Assembly (NCBI RefSeq): GCF_002723835.1
Contig: NZ_BEWG01000127.1
Coordinates: 1 to 64,000, forward strand
Origin: Mycobacterium sp. shizuoka-1
Lineage (GTDB): Bacteria; Actinomycetota; Actinomycetes; Mycobacteriales; Mycobacteriaceae
Direction of reading: 5' to 3'
Length of the DNA: 64,000 bases
Position numbers and translations under genes: made by a program. The notes under the pieces were generated by a model. The model was not told the DNA's origin. It did not search any database and saw only the letters and a list, made by a program, of their open reading frames with translations. This document shows positions 24,961 through 33,799 of the stretch, in pieces (the first letter of the stretch is position 1; every line of letters begins with the position of its first letter).

Positions 24961-25881
24961 ATGGCCGTTCCACCTGCCCAACGCCCCAGCGCCGACGATC
25001 TCCTGGTGCTGTTGGCCGTCGGCCGCACCGGCCGGTTCGTGACGGCCGCCGAGGAACTCGGCCTCAACCACACCACGATCTCGCGCCGGATCGCCGCGCT
25101 GGAGCAGACGCTCGGTGGCCGCGTGCTGGCCAGGGCGGCCGGCGGCTGGGAGCTGACCGACCTCGGCCGCGCCGCGCTGGCCGCCGCCGAAAGCATCGAC
25201 TCGGCGGTGCGCTCACTGGCTCTGCGCGCCGATGGAGACCACCCGCTGCACGGCGTCGTGCGGATGTCGGCCACCGACGGTTTCAGCGCGTACATCGCCG
25301 CACCGGCAGCGGCCCAGATGCAGCGCCGCCACCCGCGGGTGGCCGTCGAGATCGTGACCGCGACCCGCCGCGCCTCCCAGCAGCGCTCCGGTCTGGACAT
25401 CGAGGTTGTGGTCGGCGAGCCGCGGGTCCGCCGCGCCACCGCGGTGCACCTCGGCGACTACCGACTCGGGCTCTACGGCTCGCGTAGCTACCTGCACAGC
25501 CACGGCAGCCCGGCAACCGTCGCGGAACTGGCGCGCTACCCGCTGGTGTACTTCATCGATTCGATGTTGCAGGTCGACGACCTCGACCTGGCCTCGAATT
25601 CCGTTCCGGCCATGGGCGAATCGGTGACATCGACGAATGTCTTCGTGCACGTCGAGGCCACCCGCGCGGCCGCCGGACTGGGACTACTGCCCTGCTTCAT
25701 GGCCGATCGCCACGACGACCTGGTGCGGCTGCTGCCCGACCAGCTGGCTCCGCGGCTGAGCTACTGGCTCGTGGCGCGCACCGAGACCCTGCGCAGGCCT
25801 GAGGTCGCCGCGCTGGTCGCGGCGATCACGGCACGGATGGCCGAGATGAGCGAGGCCCTGCTCGGTACCGGCGCGCGGTGA
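24961..25881 (+). CDS. LysR-family transcriptional regulator
   Basis: LysR-type regulator of 306 residues from the ATG at 24961. The winged HTH (about residues 8-65) has FVTAAEELGLNHTTISRRIAALEQTLGG, followed by the periplasmic-binding-like effector domain. An in-frame ATG at 24922 would add 13 residues but would place the nested palindromes inside the gene. With the later start there is no Shine-Dalgarno, suggesting a leaderless transcript. Divergent from the transporter/dehydrogenase pair, which it likely controls. Confidence 0.82.
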   Translation: MAVPPAQRPSADDLLVLLAVGRTGRFVTAAEELGLNHTTISRRIAALEQTLGGRVLARAAGGWELTDLGRAALAAAESIDSAVRSLALRADGDHPLHGVVRMSATDGFSAYIAAPAAAQMQRRHPRVAVEIVTATRRASQQRSGLDIEVVVGEPRVRRATAVHLGDYRLGLYGSRSYLHSHGSPATVAELARYPLVYFIDSMLQVDDLDLASNSVPAMGESVTSTNVFVHVEATRAAAGLGLLPCFMADRHDDLVRLLPDQLAPRLSYWLVARTETLRRPEVAALVAAITARMAEMSEALLGTGAR

Positions 25882-25926
25882 GCGCAAATATTGCGGGCGA
25901 TCGCCACAGCTGGTGGGCTGGCGGTC

Positions 25927-26694
25927 ATGCCCTTCATCGACCATGAGCTCGGCCGCGCCTACTACCGGCACTGGGCCGCAACCGAACCGCGTGCGGCGGT
26001 CGTCTTCCTGCATGGCTTCGGCGAACACACCGGCGTCTACCACCGGCTCGGTTTCGCTCTGAACGCGGCCGGGATCGACCTGTGGGCGGTCGACCAGTTC
26101 GGCCACGGACTGTCCCCGGGCGCACGCGGCGACTTCGGCCGGATCGAGGACAGCTCCGCGTTGGCCGAGCGCCTCACCGAGCTGGCCGAGCAGGCGACGC
26201 CGGGCATCCCGCTGATCGCGCAGGGGCACTCCTACGGCGCGGTGGTGACGTTGTTCCGGCTGCTCGAGTCGCCGCAGCGCTACCGGGCCGGGATCATCTC
26301 CGGCGCGCCGGTGGTCCCGGTGCCCGAACTGCTCGACACCGACACCTCGCTCGATCTCGATCCGCACTGGCTGTCCGGCGACCCGTTCTACCTCGACGCG
26401 ATGGAGAACGACCCGCTGGCGTTCGTCGAGGCCGACAGTGTGCCGCTGGCCCGGGAACTCGACCGGGCCTGGGACCGCTTCGGCACCGAGCTGCCGCAGC
26501 TGACGGTGCCCACCTTGGCCATTCACGGCGAACTCGACCCGATCGCCCCGGTGAGCGCGCTGCGCGCCTACGCCGATCAGATCGAACGCTTGAGGCTGCA
26601 CGAATTCCCGGGCGCGCACCACGACATCCTCAACGAGACGGTGCACCGCGAGGTGGCCTCCGCCATCATCGAATTCGTGGTTTCCCAGACCTGA
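25927..26694 (+). CDS. alpha/beta hydrolase, monoacylglycerol-lipase-like
   Basis: Serine hydrolase of 255 residues. The oxyanion segment FLHGFGEHTGVYH is at 28-39, the nucleophile S102 lies in GHSYG, the acid is in HGELDPIAP and the histidine in FPGAHHDILNE. The HGFGEHTGVY and WAVDQFGHGLSPGARG motifs resemble monoacylglycerol lipases such as Rv0183. ATG at 25927 gives the usual N terminus. It follows lysR by 45 bases and converges on hsaB with a 6-base gap. Confidence 0.82.
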   Translation: MPFIDHELGRAYYRHWAATEPRAAVVFLHGFGEHTGVYHRLGFALNAAGIDLWAVDQFGHGLSPGARGDFGRIEDSSALAERLTELAEQATPGIPLIAQGHSYGAVVTLFRLLESPQRYRAGIISGAPVVPVPELLDTDTSLDLDPHWLSGDPFYLDAMENDPLAFVEADSVPLARELDRAWDRFGTELPQLTVPTLAIHGELDPIAPVSALRAYADQIERLRLHEFPGAHHDILNETVHREVASAIIEFVVSQT

Positions 26695-26700
26695 GACGCG

Positions 26701-27267
26701 CTACAGCCAGGTATCGGTGGTGGTGGCGGTGAGGAACGCGTCGAGGTCGTCGCGCCACTGCGCCGGGGTGTTCTTGTCCGGCTCGATGCCGGTGTACTCG
26801 CCGCGGTAGAACAGCAGCGGGCGCGGCTTGACCTTCGGTACCTCCGACAGCGCGTGCACGGCGCCGAACACCACGAAGTGGTCGCCACCGTCGTGCACCG
26901 ATGCCACTGTGCAGTCGATGTGCGCCAGCGCGCCGTCGATCACCGGGGATCCCAGCTTGCTTGGCGTCCAGTCGATTCCGGCGAACTTGTCCGGCTCCCG
27001 GGAGCCGAACCGGGCAGAGACGTGTTGTTGCTTCTCGTGCAGGATGTTGACGCAGAACTTCCCGCTGGCCTCGATCGCCGCCCACGACCTCGACATCTTG
27101 GTCGGGCAGAACAGCACCAGCGGAGGCTCGAGGGACAACGCCGCGAACGACTGGCAGGCGAACCCCACCGGCGCGTCATCGTGGACGGTGGTAATGATCG
27201 TGATGCCGGTGCAGAACTGTCCGAGCACGTGACGAAACGTGCGCGGGTCGATCACGGGTTCGGACAT
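26701..27267 (-). CDS. hsaB: flavin reductase HsaB
   Basis: FMN-binding split-barrel flavin reductase of 188 residues that feeds reduced flavin to HsaA. Segments GQFCTGITIITT, GFACQSFAALSLEPPLVLFCPTKMS and the dihydropyridine-binding HFVVFGAVHAL stretch are typical of the small reductase component of two-component monooxygenases. It starts three bases after the hsaC stop and is the last gene of hsaA-hsaD-hsaC-hsaB. Confidence 0.92.
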   Translation of the reverse strand: MSEPVIDPRTFRHVLGQFCTGITIITTVHDDAPVGFACQSFAALSLEPPLVLFCPTKMSRSWAAIEASGKFCVNILHEKQQHVSARFGSREPDKFAGIDWTPSKLGSPVIDGALAHIDCTVASVHDGGDHFVVFGAVHALSEVPKVKPRPLLFYRGEYTGIEPDKNTPAQWRDDLDAFLTATTTDTWL

Positions 27268-27270
27268 GCG

Positions 27271-28170
27271 CTACTTGAAGCCGACGGAGAAGTCGTGGCC
27301 CCACAGGCTGACCGCGGTGCTCTCCCTGGCCACCCAGCCGTTGTCTTCGACCTGCAGACCCTCGCAACCGAATTCGACGTCGAAACCGCCGGGGGTCTTC
27401 ATGTAGAAGGACAACATCTTGTCGTTGGTGTGCCGGCCGAGCGTCGCCGACATGGGCACCTTGCGGCGGTTGGCGCGGTCCAGGCACAGGCCGACGTCGT
27501 CGGAGTTCTCCACCTCGACCATCAGGTGCACGATCCCGGTCGGGTTGGGCATCGGCATGAAGGCCAGCGCGTGGTGCCGCGGGTTGCAGCCGTAGAACCG
27601 CAGCCACACCGGATCCGCGTCGGCCGGACGGCCCGCGATCTGCGGCGGCAGGCTCATCGAATCCCGCAGCCGGAAGCCCAGCACGTCCTGGTAGAAGGCC
27701 TGGGCGGCGGCGTCATCGTCGCAGGTGAGCACGACGTGCCCGAGGCCCTGTTCGGCGGTGACGAACTTGTGCCCGTACGGACTGACGAACCGGCGGCCCA
27801 GATATTGCGCACCGTGGAACGCCTCCAGAACGTTGCCGGCGGGATCGGAGAACCGGATCAGTCCCTCGACCCGTCGTTCGGACTTCTCCTCGCGGGTGCC
27901 CTCGGCGAAGTCGACACCCGCCTTGGCCAGCGTCTCGCGCAGGCTCTGCAGGCCGGCCGCGTCGGCGACCTCCCAGCCCGACACCAGCAACCGGTCCCGG
28001 TCGCCGGGCACGATCACCAGGCGCGCGGCGAATTCGTCCATCCGCAGGTAGAGCGCGCCGGGGGTGGCCCCGTCGCCTTCCACCATGCCGAGAACCTTGG
28101 TTCCGAACTCCCGCCAGGCCGCCACGTCGGTGGCCTCAATTCGCATGTAGCCGAGCGCCTTTAGCGTCAT
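27271..28170 (-). CDS. hsaC: iron extradiol dioxygenase HsaC
   Basis: Type I extradiol dioxygenase of 299 residues that cleaves the catecholic ring A of 3,4-DHSA (meta cleavage) to 4,9-DSHA. The Fe(II) ligands fall at H145 (GLGHVV), H215 (GIVHLM) and E266 (FDVEFG), the same numbering as the M. tuberculosis enzyme. Two duplicated vicinal-oxygen-chelate domains are present. ATG overlaps the hsaD stop (ATGA). Confidence 0.95.
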   Translation of the reverse strand: MTLKALGYMRIEATDVAAWREFGTKVLGMVEGDGATPGALYLRMDEFAARLVIVPGDRDRLLVSGWEVADAAGLQSLRETLAKAGVDFAEGTREEKSERRVEGLIRFSDPAGNVLEAFHGAQYLGRRFVSPYGHKFVTAEQGLGHVVLTCDDDAAAQAFYQDVLGFRLRDSMSLPPQIAGRPADADPVWLRFYGCNPRHHALAFMPMPNPTGIVHLMVEVENSDDVGLCLDRANRRKVPMSATLGRHTNDKMLSFYMKTPGGFDVEFGCEGLQVEDNGWVARESTAVSLWGHDFSVGFK

Positions 28171-29057
28171 GCCCCACCTCCGAGGAAATCAACAGTCAGT
28201 TTGTTGAACTCGTCGAACTTCTCCAACTGAGCCCAATGTCCACATTGCCCGAAAACGTGCAGCTGCACCCGCGGAATCTGTTTGAGCGCCACCAGCGCGC
28301 CGTCCAACGGGTTGACCCGGTCCTCGCGGCCCCAGATCAACAGCACGCGCTGACGCAGTTTGTACACGTCGCGCCACATCATGCCGAGCTCGAAATCGGC
28401 CCCGGCGAACGACTTCCCCATCGCCCGCGCCGCCGCCAGCGACTCCGGTGTGCCGGCGATCGCGAAGCGTTCCTCGACCAGCTCCGGGGTGATCAGCTTC
28501 TGGTCGTAGACCATGATCCGCAGGAACTTCTCCAGGTTCTCGCGCGTCGGGTCGGCGGTGAAGCGGCCGAGCAGCTTCACCCCCTCGGTGGGGTCGGGTG
28601 CGAACAGGTTCACCGACAACCCACCCGGTCCCATCAACACCAGCGGGCCGGCCCGGTCGGGGTTGTCCAGCGCGAAGCGGACCGCGGTTCCGCCGCCGAG
28701 CGAATTGCCCACCAGGGCAGCACGTTCGATCTTGAGATGATCGAACAGATTGAGCAGGGCCGTTGCGCTGTAGCGGTTGTACTGCTCGTGCTCGGTGTGC
28801 TTGTCGGAGTGGCCGTAACCGGGCTGGTCGACCGCGAGCACGTGGAAGTGCCGCGCCAGCACCCCGATGTTGCGGGAGAAGTTCGACCAACTCGACGCGC
28901 CGGGCCCACCACCATGCAGCAGCACGACGGTCTGCGGATTCCCGACGCCCGCCTCGTGAAAGTGCAGGCGCATGTCGTCGCGGACCTGCGCATAGCGGGA
29001 AGTGGATTCGAAGGTCAGCTCGCGCTGCGACTCCACTTCCTGAATGAAGGACGTCAT
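28167..29057 (-). CDS. hsaD: meta-cleavage product hydrolase HsaD
   Basis: Alpha/beta hydrolase of 296 residues that splits 4,9-DSHA into DOHNAA (HIP) and 2-hydroxyhexa-2,4-dienoate. Catalytic triad S119 in GNSLGG, D246 in GREDRVNP and H274 in QCGHWAQ; HGGGPGASSW forms the oxyanion/lid region seen in BphD-like enzymes. ATG start 11 bases after hsaA; stop overlaps hsaC. Confidence 0.94.
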   Translation of the reverse strand: MTSFIQEVESQRELTFESTSRYAQVRDDMRLHFHEAGVGNPQTVVLLHGGGPGASSWSNFSRNIGVLARHFHVLAVDQPGYGHSDKHTEHEQYNRYSATALLNLFDHLKIERAALVGNSLGGGTAVRFALDNPDRAGPLVLMGPGGLSVNLFAPDPTEGVKLLGRFTADPTRENLEKFLRIMVYDQKLITPELVEERFAIAGTPESLAAARAMGKSFAGADFELGMMWRDVYKLRQRVLLIWGREDRVNPLDGALVALKQIPRVQLHVFGQCGHWAQLEKFDEFNKLTVDFLGGGA

Positions 29058-29068
29058 CGGCCGGCCAG

Positions 29069-30253
29069 TTACACCATCGTGTCGCCGAGCGGCAGCCCGA
29101 ACTCCTGGTTGCCGAACATCACGTAGGCCCGCTCGGCGTCGTTGGCGGCGTGCACCCGGCCGGCGTGAGCGTCGCGCCAGAACCGCTGCAGCGCGGTGTC
29201 GGTGCCCAAGGCGGTGGCGCCGGCGCTCTCGAAGAGCCGGTCGATGGACGCAATCGCGCGCTGGGTGGCGCGCACCTGGTCGCGGCGGGCCTTGGCGCGT
29301 AGCTCCAGCGGAATGTCCTCACCGGCCAGCAACAGCGCGTACTCGGCCGCCAGGTTGCCCGACAGCTGCGTCCAGGCGGCGTCGATGTCGCTGGCCGCCT
29401 CGGCGATCCGGACCTTGGCGAACGGATCGTCCTTGGCCTTCTCGCCGGCGTAGGCCGCGCGCACCCGCTTGCCCTGGTGCTCGACATGGGCGTCGTAGGC
29501 GCCGTAGGCCATGCCCACGATCGGGGTGGAGATGGTCGTGGGATGCATGGTGCCCCAGGGCATCTTGTACACCGGCGCGGTGTTGGTGGCCAGACCGGCG
29601 GCGGTCAGGTCACTCATCGCCTTGAAGGAGGTGAACCGGTGCCGCGGCACGAACACGTCCTTCATCACCAGGGTGTTGCTGCCGGTGCCCTTCAGACCGA
29701 CCACATGCCAGTCGTCCTCGATGTGGTAGTCGCTGATCGGGATCAAGAAGCTGCCGAAGTCGACCGGCCTGCCGTCCTTGATGACCGGGCCGCCGACGAA
29801 GGTCCACGTCGCGTGGTCGCATCCCGACGACCAGTGCCAGGCGCCGTTGACCAGGTAACCGCCGTCGGTGACGACACCGGCGCCCATCGGGGCGTAAGAG
29901 GACGAGACCCGAACCGACGGGTCGGCGCTCCAGACGTCTTCCTGGGCCTGCTGGTCGAACTGCGCCAGATGCCAGTTGTGCACGCCCAGGATGCCGGCCA
30001 CCCAGCCGGTCGACCCGCAGGCGCTGGCCAGTCGGCGGACCGCCTCGTAGAACAGCGTGGGGTCGCACTGCAGACCGCCCCACTGCTCGGGCTGGAGCAG
30101 CTTGAAGAAACCGACCTCGTCGAGCGCGGCGATGGATGCGTCGGGAATGCGGCGCAGATCCTCGGTTTGTTGAGCGCGCTCGCGCAGCTTCGGCAGCAGC
30201 TCATCGATGCCGGCTAGAACCGCCTGCGCGTCACGCTGTTGAATGGACGTCAC
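29069..30253 (-). CDS. hsaA: flavin-dependent 3-HSA monooxygenase HsaA
   Basis: Oxygenase component of 394 residues (acyl-CoA-dehydrogenase fold) that hydroxylates 3-HSA to the catechol 3,4-DHSA, using reduced flavin from HsaB. STGWVAGILGVHNWHLA, NGAWHWSSGCDHATW and the C-terminal FGNQEFGLPLGDTMV are family segments. GTG start at 30253; a near-consensus KstR site begins 37 bases upstream. First gene of the hsaADCB operon. Confidence 0.93.
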   Translation of the reverse strand: MTSIQQRDAQAVLAGIDELLPKLRERAQQTEDLRRIPDASIAALDEVGFFKLLQPEQWGGLQCDPTLFYEAVRRLASACGSTGWVAGILGVHNWHLAQFDQQAQEDVWSADPSVRVSSSYAPMGAGVVTDGGYLVNGAWHWSSGCDHATWTFVGGPVIKDGRPVDFGSFLIPISDYHIEDDWHVVGLKGTGSNTLVMKDVFVPRHRFTSFKAMSDLTAAGLATNTAPVYKMPWGTMHPTTISTPIVGMAYGAYDAHVEHQGKRVRAAYAGEKAKDDPFAKVRIAEAASDIDAAWTQLSGNLAAEYALLLAGEDIPLELRAKARRDQVRATQRAIASIDRLFESAGATALGTDTALQRFWRDAHAGRVHAANDAERAYVMFGNQEFGLPLGDTMV

Positions 30254-30289
30254 TGCATGCCTCCCAGAGATGCGTTACTGGACCAAGAC

Positions 30290-30303
30290 TAGAACACGTT
30301 ACG
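30290..30303. promoter_or_regulatory. near-consensus KstR site upstream of hsaA
   Basis: TAGAACACGTTACG matches TnnAACnnGTTnnA except for the final A (13 of 14 constrained layout, one fixed mismatch). It is placed to control the hsaADCB transcript; a perfect site for kshB lies 54 bases away. Confidence 0.65.
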
Positions 30304-30357
30304 ATTTGTGTCGAGCAGCGCGAGCCTGCGGCTGGTAGCGATATGGAAACCTATTTC

Positions 30358-30371
30358 TGTAACCTGTTCTA
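30358..30371. promoter_or_regulatory. KstR operator upstream of kshB
   Basis: TGTAACCTGTTCTA matches every fixed base of TnnAACnnGTTnnA. It ends 26 bases before the chosen kshB start, and would lie inside the gene if the frame were extended upstream. Confidence 0.85.
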
Positions 30372-30397
30372 GTTGGGCTGAGGGAAGGCTAAGCGTC

Positions 30398-31465
30398 GTG
30401 ACGCAGGTTCCACCGGACGAGCCGCTGGGTAGCCACGTGCTCGAGTTGGAAGTGACCGATGTGGTCGAGGAGACCGCGGATTCGCGGTCGCTGGTGTTCG
30501 GGGTGCCCGCCGGTGCGGACATCCCCGCCGACCGGCTGCGCTACGCGCCGGGCCAATTCCTGACCCTGCGCATCCCCAGCGACCGGACCGGTTCGGTGGC
30601 ACGCTGCTACTCGCTGTGCAGTTCGCCGTTCACCGACGACGCGCTCACGGTGACCGTCAAGCGGACCGCCGACGGCTACGCGTCGAACTGGTTGTGCGAC
30701 CACGCGCACCGGGGCATGAAGATCCACGTGCTGGCCCCGTCGGGCACCTTCGTCCCCAAGACGCTCGACGCCGATTTCCTGCTCATCGCCGCGGGCAGCG
30801 GGGTCACCCCGATGCTGGCGATCTGCAAGTCGGCTCTCTCACAGGGCGGCGGCCAGGTCACCCTGATCTACGCCAACCGCGACGAGAACTCGGTGATCTT
30901 CGGCAGCACGCTGCGCGAACTGGCCGCCAAATACCCCGACCGGCTCACCGTCGTGCACTGGCTGGAGTCGGTGCAAGGCCTGCCGAGCACGGCGGCGCTG
31001 AGCAAGCTGATGGCGCCGTACACCGACCGGCAGGCGTTCATCTGTGGGCCGGGGCCTTTCATGGCAGCCGCCGAAGCGGCGCTCGAGTCGCTGAACGTGC
31101 CCGCCAAGCAGGTGCACATCGAGGTGTTCCGCTCCTTGGAGACCGATCCGTTCGCCGCGGTGACGATCACCGACGACGGGGACGAACCGCCGGCCACCGC
31201 CGTCGTCGAACTCGACGGGCAGAGCCACACCGTGTCGTGGCCGCGCAACGCCAAACTGCTCGACGTGCTGCTGGACAAGGGTCTCGACGTGCCGTTCTCG
31301 TGCCGGGAAGGGCACTGCGGCGCATGCGCGGTGGTCAAGCACAGCGGCGAGGTGGAGATGGACATCAACGACGTCCTCGAGCCCAGCGACATCGCCGAAG
31401 GACTCATCCTGGCCTGCCAGGCCCGGCCCACCTCGGACTCGGTCGAGGTCACCTACGACGAGTAG
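30398..31465 (+). CDS. kshB: 3-ketosteroid 9-alpha-hydroxylase reductase KshB
   Basis: Reductase of 355 residues that passes electrons from NAD(P)H to the Rieske oxygenase KshA, which opens ring B. Domain order is FAD-binding (ARCYSLCSSP), NAD-binding (LIAAGSGVTPMLAICKS) and C-terminal plant-type [2Fe-2S] with ligands C302, C307, C310 and C340. The GTG at 30398 is chosen because the perfect KstR operator lies upstream of it and AGGGAAGG (30381-30388) can act as ribosome site. KshA is not in the window. Confidence 0.93.
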   Translation: MTQVPPDEPLGSHVLELEVTDVVEETADSRSLVFGVPAGADIPADRLRYAPGQFLTLRIPSDRTGSVARCYSLCSSPFTDDALTVTVKRTADGYASNWLCDHAHRGMKIHVLAPSGTFVPKTLDADFLLIAAGSGVTPMLAICKSALSQGGGQVTLIYANRDENSVIFGSTLRELAAKYPDRLTVVHWLESVQGLPSTAALSKLMAPYTDRQAFICGPGPFMAAAEAALESLNVPAKQVHIEVFRSLETDPFAAVTITDDGDEPPATAVVELDGQSHTVSWPRNAKLLDVLLDKGLDVPFSCREGHCGACAVVKHSGEVEMDINDVLEPSDIAEGLILACQARPTSDSVEVTYDE

Positions 31466-31494
31466 GCCGCCGCCGGTTCCGTCCTGCGCACTTG

Positions 31495-33600
31495 CTAGCG
31501 CGGCAGGCCGAGCAGGCGTTCGCCGGCCATGGTGAGCAGGATCTGCTCGGTGCCGCCGGCGATCGTCAGGCATCGGGTGTTGAGGAAGTCGTGCACGAAC
31601 CCGTCCATCACCAGGCCCCTCGACTCGGACAGTTCCTGACGGAACTCGGCCAGCGCCTGCCGGTGCCGCACGCCGATCAGCTTGCGGGCACTGGCTTCCG
31701 CACTGGTGTCGTGGCCGGCCACGGCCAACTGCGCGATCCGTTGATCCAGCAGGGACCCGGCCTGAGCGGACAGGATCAACCTGCCCAACTGGTCGGCCAG
31801 CGCGGTGTCGAGCTCGCGCTCGGCGACGGTCCGCAGCATCTCCTCCACCGGATTGCCCAGCGCGGTGCCCTGGGCCATCGCGACCCGCTCGTTGGCCAGG
31901 GTCGTGCGGGCCAGCCGCCAGCCGTCGTTCACGGTGCCGACCACCATGTCGTCGGGCACGAAGACCTCGTCGAAGAACACCTCGTTGAACAGCTCGTCAC
32001 CGGTGATCTCCCGCAGCGGCCGCACCAGCAGGCCCGGCGAGCGCATGTCGATCAGGAAATAGGTGATGCCTTTGTGCTTCGGAGCGTCCGGGTCGGTTCT
32101 GGCCAGGCACACACCCCAGTGCGCCTTCTGCGCGGCCGAGGTCCACACCTTCTGCCCGGTGAGCTTCCAACCGCCCTCGGCGCGAACGGCTTTGGTGCGC
32201 AGGGCGGCCAGGTCCGACCCGGCGCCGGGCTCACTGAACAGCTGGCACCAGATGATCTCGCCGCGCAGGGTGGCCGGCACGAAGCGGTCGATCTGCTCGG
32301 GCGTGCCGCCCTCCAGGATCGTCGGCACCGCCCACCAGCCGATCACCAGGTCGGGGCGGGCCACCCCGGCCTTGGCGAGCTCGGAGTCGATGAGCAGTTG
32401 CTCGGCGGGCGCGGCCTCTCGCCCGTACGGCTTGGGCCAGTGCGGTGCGAGCAGCCCGGCGTCGGCCAGCGCGGGCTGACGCTTGTCGGCCGGCAGGGCG
32501 GCCACCTCGGCGACGGCGGCGGCGATCTCGGGCTGAAGGTGCGCCACCGACTCCAGGTCGATGTGCAACTCGCGGCGCACACCGTCCAACGTCAGCGCGG
32601 CGACCCGGCGCAGCCACGCCGGCCGGCCACCGAGGATCTGGCCGATGCTGTAGGCGCGACGCAGGTACAGGTGGGCGTCGTGCTCCCAGGTGATCCCGAT
32701 ACCGCCGAGCACCTGGATGCAGTCCTTGGCGTTGGCCGTGGCGGCCTCGATGCCGATCGCGGCGGCAATGGCGGCGGCGATCGACAGCTGCTGGGAGTCC
32801 TCACCGGACGCTGCGACCGCGGCGTCGGCGGCGGCCACCGCGGCCTGCTGCGAGCGCAGCAGCATCTCGGCGCACATGTGCTTGATGGCCTGGAAACTGC
32901 CGATCGGCTTGCCGAACTGCTCGCGCACCTTGGCGTAGTCGACCGCGGTGTCCAACGTCCAGCGGGCCACGCCCGCGGTCTCGGCCGCGAGCAGGGTGGC
33001 AGCCAGATCCTCGAACCGGCGGCGCGACACCGCCAAGGTGGTGGCGGGCACGGCGGCCAACGTCACCCGGGCCAGCGGACGGGAGAAGTCGGTGGCCGCC
33101 AGCAGCTCGACCGTCACGCCCTCGGCGGCCGCGTCGACCACCACGACGTCTTCGCCCACCGGCAACAGCAGGACACCGGAGGTGTCGGCGCCCAGCACGA
33201 ACTCGGCGATCCCGGACACCCGGCCGTCCTCGGCGCGCAGGTCGGCTGCCGGCGCCAGACCTGCCGTGACCTCCCCGGCCGCCAGGGCTTCCAGCAGCTC
33301 GGGGTCGGTGACGACCAGCGTGGCCAGCGCGGTGGTCACGACCGGGCCCGGGATCAGCGCCCGGGCCGCCTCCTCGACCATGGCGCACAGGTCCTGGATC
33401 GACCCGCCGGCGCCACCGGCCTCCTCGGCCACCGCCACACCGAACAGGCCCAGCTCGGCCAGCGCGCGATAGACGGGTCGCCAGGCGTCGGGCGTGCCGT
33501 GTTCGACCTCGCGCACCGCGGCGAGGGCACCCGAGGAGGCCGCCCAGCTGCGGACCAACTCACGGGCGGCAAACTGTTCGTCGGTGATGGTCGCAGACAC
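31495..33600 (-). CDS. fadE34: fused double acyl-CoA dehydrogenase FadE34
   Basis: A 701-residue fusion of two acyl-CoA dehydrogenase modules: residues ~1-320 resemble the short FadE32/33-type subunit (REQFGKPIGSFQAIKH, GGIGITWEHDAHLYLRR), and ~330-701 the FadE31-type subunit (FSEPGAGSDLAAL, GQKVWTSAA, IAGGTEQILLTMAGERLLGLPR). It therefore carries in one chain what other steroid dehydrogenases make from two. In M. tuberculosis FadE34 oxidises the five-carbon side chain 3-oxochol-4-en-24-oyl-CoA. GTG start; divergent from kstR across a perfect KstR operator. Confidence 0.92.
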   Translation of the reverse strand: MSATITDEQFAARELVRSWAASSGALAAVREVEHGTPDAWRPVYRALAELGLFGVAVAEEAGGAGGSIQDLCAMVEEAARALIPGPVVTTALATLVVTDPELLEALAAGEVTAGLAPAADLRAEDGRVSGIAEFVLGADTSGVLLLPVGEDVVVVDAAAEGVTVELLAATDFSRPLARVTLAAVPATTLAVSRRRFEDLAATLLAAETAGVARWTLDTAVDYAKVREQFGKPIGSFQAIKHMCAEMLLRSQQAAVAAADAAVAASGEDSQQLSIAAAIAAAIGIEAATANAKDCIQVLGGIGITWEHDAHLYLRRAYSIGQILGGRPAWLRRVAALTLDGVRRELHIDLESVAHLQPEIAAAVAEVAALPADKRQPALADAGLLAPHWPKPYGREAAPAEQLLIDSELAKAGVARPDLVIGWWAVPTILEGGTPEQIDRFVPATLRGEIIWCQLFSEPGAGSDLAALRTKAVRAEGGWKLTGQKVWTSAAQKAHWGVCLARTDPDAPKHKGITYFLIDMRSPGLLVRPLREITGDELFNEVFFDEVFVPDDMVVGTVNDGWRLARTTLANERVAMAQGTALGNPVEEMLRTVAERELDTALADQLGRLILSAQAGSLLDQRIAQLAVAGHDTSAEASARKLIGVRHRQALAEFRQELSESRGLVMDGFVHDFLNTRCLTIAGGTEQILLTMAGERLLGLPR

Positions 33601-33642
33601 CGTCGGCTCCTAGGATTCATGCTGACTCGGGCACCAAGCCAC

Positions 33643-33656
33643 TAGAACGTGTTCTA
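33643..33656. promoter_or_regulatory. KstR operator between fadE34 and kstR
   Basis: TAGAACGTGTTCTA is a near-perfect palindrome and matches TnnAACnnGTTnnA completely. It lies 42 bases upstream of fadE34 and upstream of kstR, so KstR probably represses both fadE34 and itself. Confidence 0.92.
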
Positions 33657-33799
33657 ATAGTGCGAGCGATCAACAGTCAAGTCGACCGGTATCGCAGCAG
33701 GACACGCGACCGTCCTGGGGGACGCAGAGGTACGCGACGCAGTGTAGCGATGCGTATCGTTTCCTCCAGAAACGGCCCTTGGAAGGAGCTGACCGAGCT

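Noticed and set aside
30616..33645. A plus-strand open frame of 1009 codons across kshB and fadE34
   Set aside because: It is antisense to fadE34 and out of frame with kshB. Its composition is the Gly/Arg/His/Gln-rich pattern produced by reading GC-rich genes in the wrong frame, and no domain is recognisable.
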